A stretch of 20,217 nt of DNA from a virus, in IMG/VR virus record IMGVR_UViG_3300039018_000141, positions 1 to 20,217 of that record; one strand, written 5' to 3'. The position numbers and the translations under genes were made by a program. The notes under the pieces were generated by a model. That model was given only the letters and a program-made list of their open reading frames with translations. It was not told the DNA's origin and did not search any database. Shown here one piece after another: positions 15,080 through 20,217 of this stretch (the stretch's first letter is position 1; each line of letters opens with the position of its first letter).

Positions 15080-16726
15080 ATGAGTAAGTTTAAAAATTGG
15101 GTAGCTGAAAAGTTAGGCGTTACTCCCATGCCTGAAAATAACCAACAGCCCGAAAAGGAAGCCGAGTATTCACGTAACAGAGCATTTAACTACCGATGGG
15201 ATGCGTTTACGGGTGAAATGAATTTGGGCGAGGTCGGGCCAGTAAAGGACTACTTTCTTGACTATGACATTTTACGTGCAAGGTCGTGGCAGTTGTATTT
15301 GGAAAGCGATGTATGTCAGATGGGCATTAACCGATTTGCCCGTTGGGTTATCGGCAGCGGATTAGTGTTACAGGCTATACCCGAAACAACACTTTTAGAA
15401 AGTGAAGGGATAGACATTGACAGCGAACAATTTAACCGAATTGTTGAAAGCCGATTTAAAGTATATGCCAACAACAAAATGTCGGACTTTGCCGATATGC
15501 GTAGCCTAAGCGAAATATCGCATACAGCGTTTGTAAATGCTATTGTAGGCGGTGATGTGTTGGTAATACTACGTGTGGTAAAAGGGGTGGTAAAGATGCA
15601 GCTAATAGACGGTTGCCATGTTAGCAATCCTATGAGCGTTACCTATGCAGCAAGCGGCGATTTGTACTATAACGGGCATATAATACGTAACGGGGTAGAG
15701 ATTGATGAAGATGGCAAGCACTTAGCGTACCATGTTCAGTTTAGCCCGTTTGAATGGCGTAGGATTGAAGCACGTAACCCAAAGACCAAACAGGTAATGG
15801 CATATCTTGTTTACGGGCAGGATTTCCGTATTGATGACACAAGGGGTATGTCATTGCTAACGTCTGTAATTGAAACGGCTAAGACTTTGGAGAGGTATAA
15901 AAAAGCTACGGTAGGGAGTGCGGAAGAAAGGCAAAATATACCATACTTTATACAGCACGGTGTAAATTCAAATGAAGAAAACCCATTCCAAAAAGGGCTT
16001 GCTAAAGTACGGGATTTCAGACCGAATGTAGATGATGTGCCGACTGACTATGAAGGGCGGCAACTTGCAGACCAAGTATATGCAAGCACTCAAAAGCAGA
16101 CGTTTAACATGCCGATTGATAGCAAAATAGTGTCATTGGAAAGCAAACAGGAACTATATTTTAAAGACTTTCACACCACTATTGGAGATGATATTTTTGC
16201 AACTATTGGCATACCCCCAAATGTAGCCCGTATGCTGTATGATAGCAACTTTAGTGCAAGCCGTGCAGCATTGAAAGACTGGGAACATACTTTGATAGTG
16301 ATGCGTGAGCGTTTTTACAGAATGTTTTATAAGCCCGTATATGCTTTGTGGATGGATACCGAAGTAATGAAGTTGAAGATACCTGCACCGGGCTACATTC
16401 AGGCGTTAATGGTAAACGATGAAATGATACTTTGTGCTTATCGGTCAGCAGTTATGACAGGTGCAAATGTGCCACACATAGACCCCGTAAAAGAAGTAAC
16501 AGCAGAGCGGTTAAAGTTGGGTGCTGCGTTTGCGAATGTGCCACTTACTACGGTTGAAGCGGCTACAATGGCAGTAAATGGCGGTGATAGTGAAAATAAT
16601 ATAGAACAAGCGTCTACGGAGTTGGAAAAGTCAAATGATTTAGGTATTTTGCCACACGTTGAACCAAAAATAACGTTAACCGATGTACAAGATTTGTCTA
16701 ATACACCCAAGTTGGAAAAGACCTGA
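15080..16726 (+). CDS. Portal protein, lambda gpB type
   Basis: The portal is the dodecameric ring at the unique capsid vertex through which DNA is packaged and released. I take the ATG at 15080 (MSKFKNWVAEKLG), five bases after the gpW-like stop, giving 548 residues; an upstream in-frame ATG at 15053 would overlap that gene. The sequence follows the Phage_portal_2 pattern: YLESDVCQMGINRFARWVIG, GGDVLVILRVVKGVVKMQLI, YVHVQF-like AYHVQFSPFEWRRIEARNP, then IGIPPNVARMLYDSNFSASR and ALKDWEHTLIVMRERFYRMF. Its last 44 bases overlap the first glycosyltransferase gene in another frame. It lies 12 kb downstream of the terminase, which is unusual. Identification is firm. Confidence 0.93.
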   Translation: MSKFKNWVAEKLGVTPMPENNQQPEKEAEYSRNRAFNYRWDAFTGEMNLGEVGPVKDYFLDYDILRARSWQLYLESDVCQMGINRFARWVIGSGLVLQAIPETTLLESEGIDIDSEQFNRIVESRFKVYANNKMSDFADMRSLSEISHTAFVNAIVGGDVLVILRVVKGVVKMQLIDGCHVSNPMSVTYAASGDLYYNGHIIRNGVEIDEDGKHLAYHVQFSPFEWRRIEARNPKTKQVMAYLVYGQDFRIDDTRGMSLLTSVIETAKTLERYKKATVGSAEERQNIPYFIQHGVNSNEENPFQKGLAKVRDFRPNVDDVPTDYEGRQLADQVYASTQKQTFNMPIDSKIVSLESKQELYFKDFHTTIGDDIFATIGIPPNVARMLYDSNFSASRAALKDWEHTLIVMRERFYRMFYKPVYALWMDTEVMKLKIPAPGYIQALMVNDEMILCAYRSAVMTGANVPHIDPVKEVTAERLKLGAAFANVPLTTVEAATMAVNGGDSENNIEQASTELEKSNDLGILPHVEPKITLTDVQDLSNTPKLEKT

Positions 16727-17873
16727 ATTAGCCCGTAAATGCTATGATACATGGATGGGTAAAGCGGATAACCCACAGGACATAGAATATGTGTTGTGTT
16801 TGTCTAAAAAAGACCCTACAAACACCCATCAGCGTGACGGGTATTCAGATGTGTTTAACAATACAGCAGCTAAGTTTACAGAGATTGCGGACAACGGACT
16901 TGTTAAGCAAATGAACCATGCAGCGACTATCTGTACAGGTAATTTAATCATAGCCATATCAGATGACTTTGTTTGCCCTGACGGTTGGGATACTTTGCTG
17001 TTAAATGAGTTGGAAGGTAAGACCGACTATGTGGTAAAAACACAGGACGGATTACAGCCCTATATTATGACCTTGCCAATGATGGACAGGGCATTTTATA
17101 ACAGGTTGGGATTTATCTACAATCCCGAATATAACCACATGTACGGCGATGAAGAACTTGCAGACGTTGGTAAGATGTTGAATAGAACAATTACATTGCC
17201 GCATTATTTCAGGCACGAACATTACAGCACAGGTATTAATCCAAAGGACGATGTAAATGCAAAGAATGATAGTTTTATGATGATTGATAAGGAAACTTAT
17301 ACAGCACGTAAAAAGAAAAACTTTGACATTGTTTTGCTTAGTATTTTAATACCTACAATTCCCAAAAGGGCGGAGCAGTTAGCGCAGTTATTGGCAACTT
17401 TAAAAGCGCAAATAGGCACGTATGCGATTCAGATACTTACAGATGATAGCAGCGAAACAACAGGAGCAAAAAGAAACAATCTACTGCAATCCGCTAAAGG
17501 TGAATATGTATGTTTCTTTGATGACGATGATGTGCCAGCAGAACACTACATTTACTGCATTATGTCGGCTATTCACAGTAACCCCGATTGTTGCAGCCTT
17601 AACGGTGTTATTACCACAGACGGCAAGAACCCAAAAAGATTTGTACACTCTATTCAGTATAATAGTTGGCTTGAAAAAGAAGAAGTTTATTACAGACCAC
17701 CAAACCACCTTAATGTCATAAAATCCAGCATAGCAAAACAATTCCCGTTCCCTGAAAAGAACTTTGGAGAAGATGCTGCATGGAGCATGGCGATATGTAA
17801 TAGCGAAGTATTAAAAACAGAAGCGGTAATTGATGAAACGTTATACTATTACAAATTCATATCTGTAAAATGA
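16683..17873 (+). CDS. Tandem two-domain glycosyltransferase
   Basis: A 396-residue protein with two GT-A-like domains. Residues 1-210 form the first: it opens with ICLIHPSWKRPELARKC and has a possible metal/nucleotide-sugar motif SDDF at 93-96. Residues 216-396 form the second, a clear GT2 fold: SILIPTIPKRAEQLAQ, then GAKRNNLLQSAKGEYVCFF, the DDDD metal-binding run at 280-283, and GED at 362-364, where the catalytic base usually lies. The enzyme probably transfers sugars from nucleotide donors in the cytoplasm; the acceptor is unknown. The start lies in the portal gene (44-base overlap), so it is translationally tied to head genes. It overlaps the methyltransferase by ATGA. Confidence 0.8.
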   Translation: MYKICLIHPSWKRPELARKCYDTWMGKADNPQDIEYVLCLSKKDPTNTHQRDGYSDVFNNTAAKFTEIADNGLVKQMNHAATICTGNLIIAISDDFVCPDGWDTLLLNELEGKTDYVVKTQDGLQPYIMTLPMMDRAFYNRLGFIYNPEYNHMYGDEELADVGKMLNRTITLPHYFRHEHYSTGINPKDDVNAKNDSFMMIDKETYTARKKKNFDIVLLSILIPTIPKRAEQLAQLLATLKAQIGTYAIQILTDDSSETTGAKRNNLLQSAKGEYVCFFDDDDVPAEHYIYCIMSAIHSNPDCCSLNGVITTDGKNPKRFVHSIQYNSWLEKEEVYYRPPNHLNVIKSSIAKQFPFPEKNFGEDAAWSMAICNSEVLKTEAVIDETLYYYKFISVK

Positions 17874-18457
17874 GATACTACTCACAGAATAACGAAACCG
17901 AAATAGTATTAAATTACTTTAACGGGTTTATAGGTAATTTGCTGGACATTGGAGCAAATAACGGTGTTGATTTAAGTAATAGCTACGACCTGTTAAATGC
18001 AGGTTGGCATGGTACATTAGTTGAGCCTGTAAAAATGGCGCACGACAATATTGAGGAAAGACCGAATGTTGAAAAGTTTAACTTTGGCATAGGTGAAAAG
18101 ACGGGTATTTTTGATTTTTGCAATGCCAGCGATAGCCTACTTGCTACCACTAAGCCGAATATGTTGGTTAAGTGGACTACTGTAACACATGAAGTAGTAC
18201 CAGTGCAGTTTTATACCTTTCCCGATGCGCTACAAAAGTTCATGGTAAAGCGGTTTGACTTTATAACCATTGATGCAGAGGGTATGGATTTTGAGATATT
18301 GCACCAAATGAATTTAACTGATTTGGGTTGCAAGTGTATCTGCATTGAACACAACAGCACGCCTATGTTAGCCGAAAAGATGAAATCCTATTGTAATATT
18401 TTTGGGCTATCAAAAGAACTGTTAAGAAACGGAGAGAACATAATACTTGCTTTATGA
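17870..18457 (+). CDS. FkbM-family SAM-dependent methyltransferase
   Basis: A 195-residue methyltransferase. LLDIGANNGVD at residues 24-34 is the S-adenosylmethionine-binding loop, VEP at 51-53 is the acidic ribose contact, and FDFITIDAEGMDFEILHQMN is the FkbM signature. These enzymes commonly O-methylate sugars or polyketides. With glycosyltransferases on both sides and 4-base overlaps at both ends, sugar methylation within the same cassette is the likely role. Length is at the short end for the family, but the core motifs are intact. Confidence 0.85.
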   Translation: MRYYSQNNETEIVLNYFNGFIGNLLDIGANNGVDLSNSYDLLNAGWHGTLVEPVKMAHDNIEERPNVEKFNFGIGEKTGIFDFCNASDSLLATTKPNMLVKWTTVTHEVVPVQFYTFPDALQKFMVKRFDFITIDAEGMDFEILHQMNLTDLGCKCICIEHNSTPMLAEKMKSYCNIFGLSKELLRNGENIILAL

Positions 18458-19128
18458 GTAAACTGCAATTACCGAAAGTAGACCTTATAGGCATAGACAC
18501 AAATCACCCTGAACAGGGGTTACAGTCAATGCAAATAAGTATGTCACAAATTGATTTTGGTAAGGCTATTATGTTTACATGTGCTGATAAGTCAGATTTT
18601 GATAGTTCGATAACTAATGGCATTGAGTTTATAAAGATTGACAAAATTAAGGAGTATCTTGATTACAGCGACTTTTGTCTTAGGTTAGGCGATTATCTTA
18701 CAAATGACTATGTACTAACAACGCATGGAGATGGGTTTGTGATTAACGCAAATTTATGGACTGATGATTTTTATAATTTTGATTACATTGGAGCACCGTG
18801 GGCAAAAGTCCATATGGAAGCGTGGGGCGGATTGCCTAATCCAGTTGGTAATGGTGGATTTAGTTTTCGCTCAAAAAAGATGCTGGATTTTTCAAAACAA
18901 TTTAAAACCACAGGCGGCAATAATGAAGATGGTTTTTTGACTAACTTTAAAATTGTAGAGGCATTGGCGTATGGTATTAAATATGCAGACTTAGCCACAG
19001 CCTATAAGTTTTCAGTTCACCACCTTGAAGATGTAGGCGGCGTTTTTATTCCTGAAAATTACTTTGGATTTCATGGCTATCATAATTTACCAATAGCACT
19101 GGAATACGTAAATTCAAAGGGCAAATGA
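18454..19128 (+). CDS. DUF5672-type glycosyltransferase-like protein
   Basis: A 224-residue protein matching the DUF5672 pattern. The order is: VLTTHGDGFVINANLW (the H-G-D stretch of a possible metal site), FDYIGAPWAKVH, VGNGGFSFRSKKML and NNEDGFLTNF, then YKFSVHHLEDVGGVF and FGFHGYHNL. Such proteins occur in glycan loci and are thought to be glycosyltransferases, but the reaction has not been established to my knowledge. It is overlapped by ATGA with genes on both sides, placing it within the sugar cassette. Confidence 0.7.
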   Translation: MSKLQLPKVDLIGIDTNHPEQGLQSMQISMSQIDFGKAIMFTCADKSDFDSSITNGIEFIKIDKIKEYLDYSDFCLRLGDYLTNDYVLTTHGDGFVINANLWTDDFYNFDYIGAPWAKVHMEAWGGLPNPVGNGGFSFRSKKMLDFSKQFKTTGGNNEDGFLTNFKIVEALAYGIKYADLATAYKFSVHHLEDVGGVFIPENYFGFHGYHNLPIALEYVNSKGK

Positions 19129-19697
19129 CCGTATCAATAATAACCCCAACAACACCCGACAGGGATAGCTACAACACCCGTATAATACAGGTAGCACAAT
19201 CACAGACATATCCCATACACAAACATTTATTCGATTTCGGTAGTGGCATGATAGGCGTAAAACGCAACAGGCTATGCCATGCCGCCACAGGTGATATAAT
19301 AGTGCATTTTGATAGCGATGATTACTACGCACCTGACTGGATAACCCGAATAGTACAAACCATGCAGCAATACCCCGAATACGATATTTACGGGCTTAAA
19401 GACCTTTATTACTCCACAGGGTACAAGTATACAGGCGGTAGACCGAACGGCATTGTATGGGGTGCTACAATGGCTTATAGGCGTGAGTTTTGGAAGCGTC
19501 ACATATTTTCAGATGTGCAAATAGGCGAGGATAGTTTATTTTGTCAAAATGCCCGTGTAATGTCAATGACTTATATAGATGGTTTCTTAGCTGGTATGCA
19601 CGATGGCAATACCAGCAAAAAGAATATTTCAGGTGAGCGATGGAGCAAAACTATTCTTCCATCGGCTTTGTGTAATGCGGCGGAAATTGCGCTATGA
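19125..19697 (+). CDS. GT2-family glycosyltransferase, short
   Basis: A 190-residue glycosyltransferase, close to a minimal GT-A catalytic domain. The features are MTVSIITPTTPDRDSYNTR (first strand of the GT2 fold), GVKRNRLCHAATGDIIVHF followed by DSDD (metal and donor binding), GATMAYRREFWKRHIF, and IGEDSLF with the GED catalytic-base motif. HDGNTSKKN near the C-terminus is also seen in related phage and polysaccharide enzymes. It is the last gene of the sugar cassette. The final 47 bases are overlapped by the minus-strand regulator-like gene. Confidence 0.85.
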   Translation: MTVSIITPTTPDRDSYNTRIIQVAQSQTYPIHKHLFDFGSGMIGVKRNRLCHAATGDIIVHFDSDDYYAPDWITRIVQTMQQYPEYDIYGLKDLYYSTGYKYTGGRPNGIVWGATMAYRREFWKRHIFSDVQIGEDSLFCQNARVMSMTYIDGFLAGMHDGNTSKKNISGERWSKTILPSALCNAAEIAL

Positions 19698-19821
19698 TAA
19701 TGTGTAAGTTTTGTTGTATCACAGTACCAATACTCCTTCCCTTATGTGCTGCAATGTTTTTTAAAGCCTCATGTTCCTTTGGTGAAACTAAAGGCAGCCT
19801 TATTTCTTTTTTCCCAGCCAT
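19651..19821 (-). CDS. Small ribbon-helix-helix-like DNA-binding protein (putative)
   Basis: The only minus-strand gene that I support. Taking the ATG at 19821 gives 56 residues starting MAGKKEIRLPLVSPKEHEAL; the in-frame ATG at 19845 would place eight extra residues over the dyad. EIRLPLVSP would form the DNA-contacting beta strand, EHEALKNIAAHKGRS the first helix and IGTVIQQNLHIIIAQ the second, the order of Arc/CopG-type regulators. It is convergent with the glycosyltransferase and divergent from the protease. A TATCTTTG box, a perfect match to the Bacteroidetes -7 element, ends four bases before the start. The dyad at 19838-19858 covers the -33 region, which would suit autoregulation. Small size keeps confidence moderate. 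Confidence 0.5.
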   Translation of the reverse strand: MAGKKEIRLPLVSPKEHEALKNIAAHKGRSIGTVIQQNLHIIIAQFPPHYTKPMEE

Positions 19822-19825
19822 ACGC

Positions 19826-19833
19826 CAAAGATA
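19826..19833 (-). promoter_or_regulatory. Candidate -7 promoter box of the ribbon-helix-helix-like gene
   Basis: Read on the minus strand, 19833 to 19826 is TATCTTTG, an exact match to the Bacteroidetes -7 consensus TAnnTTTG. At the -33 distance lies the TTTT of the dyad arm rather than TTTG. The box leaves only four bases before the ATG at 19821, implying a leaderless or nearly leaderless transcript, or a chance match. Confidence 0.4.
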
Positions 19834-19837
19834 AATA

Positions 19838-19892
19838 TTTTCCATAAAAAACGGAAAAGTTTTTATAGCCCCTGTACTGCTTTGTAATATTA
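19838..19892 (+). promoter_or_regulatory. Candidate late promoter with dyad (copy B), upstream of prohead protease
   Basis: TTTTCC at 19838-19843, spacer ATAAAAAAC, and GGAAAA at 19853-19858 repeat copy A base for base. The box TGTAATATTA begins at 19883, again 24 bases after the right arm. A TTTTT run at 19860-19864 stands about 20 bases before the TAATATTA box and could serve as a weak -33 element. The protease ATG follows at 19900, so the leader would be very short. The two copies are 17 kb apart and share the same orientation and geometry relative to a late gene, which argues for a regulatory element. Confidence 0.6.
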
Positions 19893-19899
19893 CATTGCA

Positions 19900-20217
19900 A
19901 TGAAAGAAATACTTTTATATACACCACTTTACGACTATTCAGCAGCGAATTTTATTTCGCAGTTGGAAGCCAATAAAGATAGTGATATAACAGTAAGAAT
20001 GAACACCAACGGCGGAAGTCCAGAGGCTACATTCGGAATGATTGCGAAAATGTCAGAGCGCACAAAGAAAACCTTTATGAAGGTTGACGGTAAAGCGCAT
20101 AGCATGGGAGCATTTATGTTAGCCTATGCAACTGATAGCGAAGCCTTAGACGTTTCCGAAATACTAATACATCGTGCCGCTTATCCCTCCTACATTGAAT
20201 CTGACCCCGAATATATG
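19900..20217 (+). CDS. ClpP-like prohead protease, 5' part (cut by window end)
   Basis: A gene of at least 106 codons that runs off the window without a stop. The start is typical of S14/ClpP-like capsid maturation proteases in Bacteroidetes phages: MKEILLYTPLYDYSAANFIS, then DITVRMNTNGGSPEATFGMI. The nucleophile Ser68 lies in KAHSMGAFML and His91 in ILIHRAA; the third residue of the triad would be beyond the end. This enzyme usually trims the scaffold and coat precursor, so the major capsid gene probably follows. Its position after the portal, with the sugar cassette between, fits a head module. Confidence 0.85.
   Translation, partial: MKEILLYTPLYDYSAANFISQLEANKDSDITVRMNTNGGSPEATFGMIAKMSERTKKTFMKVDGKAHSMGAFMLAYATDSEALDVSEILIHRAAYPSYIESDPEYM

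Noticed and set aside
17422-17721. 99-codon plus-strand frame within the tandem glycosyltransferase
   Set aside because: Overlaps the conserved GT2 motifs of the real frame and its translation has no family pattern.

Overview
The window is about 20 kb of the late (virion) region of a contractile-tailed, Mu/P2-like phage or prophage. The host is probably a Bacteroidetes bacterium. This is inferred from moderate-to-low GC, A-rich leaders with no recognisable Shine-Dalgarno before most starts, and candidate promoter boxes resembling the Bacteroidetes -7 element (TAnnTTTG). No integrase, lysis or replication gene is visible, so lytic and prophage states cannot be separated.

Layout: (1) 19-2672, small and large terminase subunits. 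(2) 2673-2746, a promoter-like gap holding a dyad. (3) 2747-7261, tail shaft: sheath, tube, assembly chaperone with a -1 frameshift extension, and tape measure. (4) 7261-11100, distal baseplate and adhesion: a gp46-like wedge protein fused to a PKD-like/leucine-rich C-terminus, baseplate J, a gp48/DUF2313-like protein and a short fibre-like protein. (5) 11100-14752, a Z-like tail completion candidate, a gpN-like protein, the gp27-like hub and the spike. (6) 14754-16726, a gpW-like head-joining protein and a lambda-type portal. (7) 16683-19697, four overlapping sugar-related genes: a tandem two-domain glycosyltransferase, an FkbM methyltransferase, a DUF5672 protein and a GT2 glycosyltransferase. 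(8) 19651-19821 on the minus strand, a small ribbon-helix-helix-like protein. (9) 19900 to the window end, a ClpP-like prohead protease cut by the window edge.

Almost every junction on the plus strand is a 1-50 base overlap or a gap under 20 bases, so the virion genes read as two long transcription units. Each unit is preceded by the same 21-base dyad, followed 24 bases later by TGTAAT-A/T-TTA. This shared layout is the strongest regulatory signal here, and the only minus-strand gene, a likely DNA-binding protein, lies beside one copy.

The main points for follow-up are the paired dyad promoters with their candidate regulator, the glycosylation/methylation cassette between portal and protease, the whole tail module lying between terminase and portal, the wedge-LRR fusion, and the clearly readable -1 frameshift in the tail assembly chaperone.
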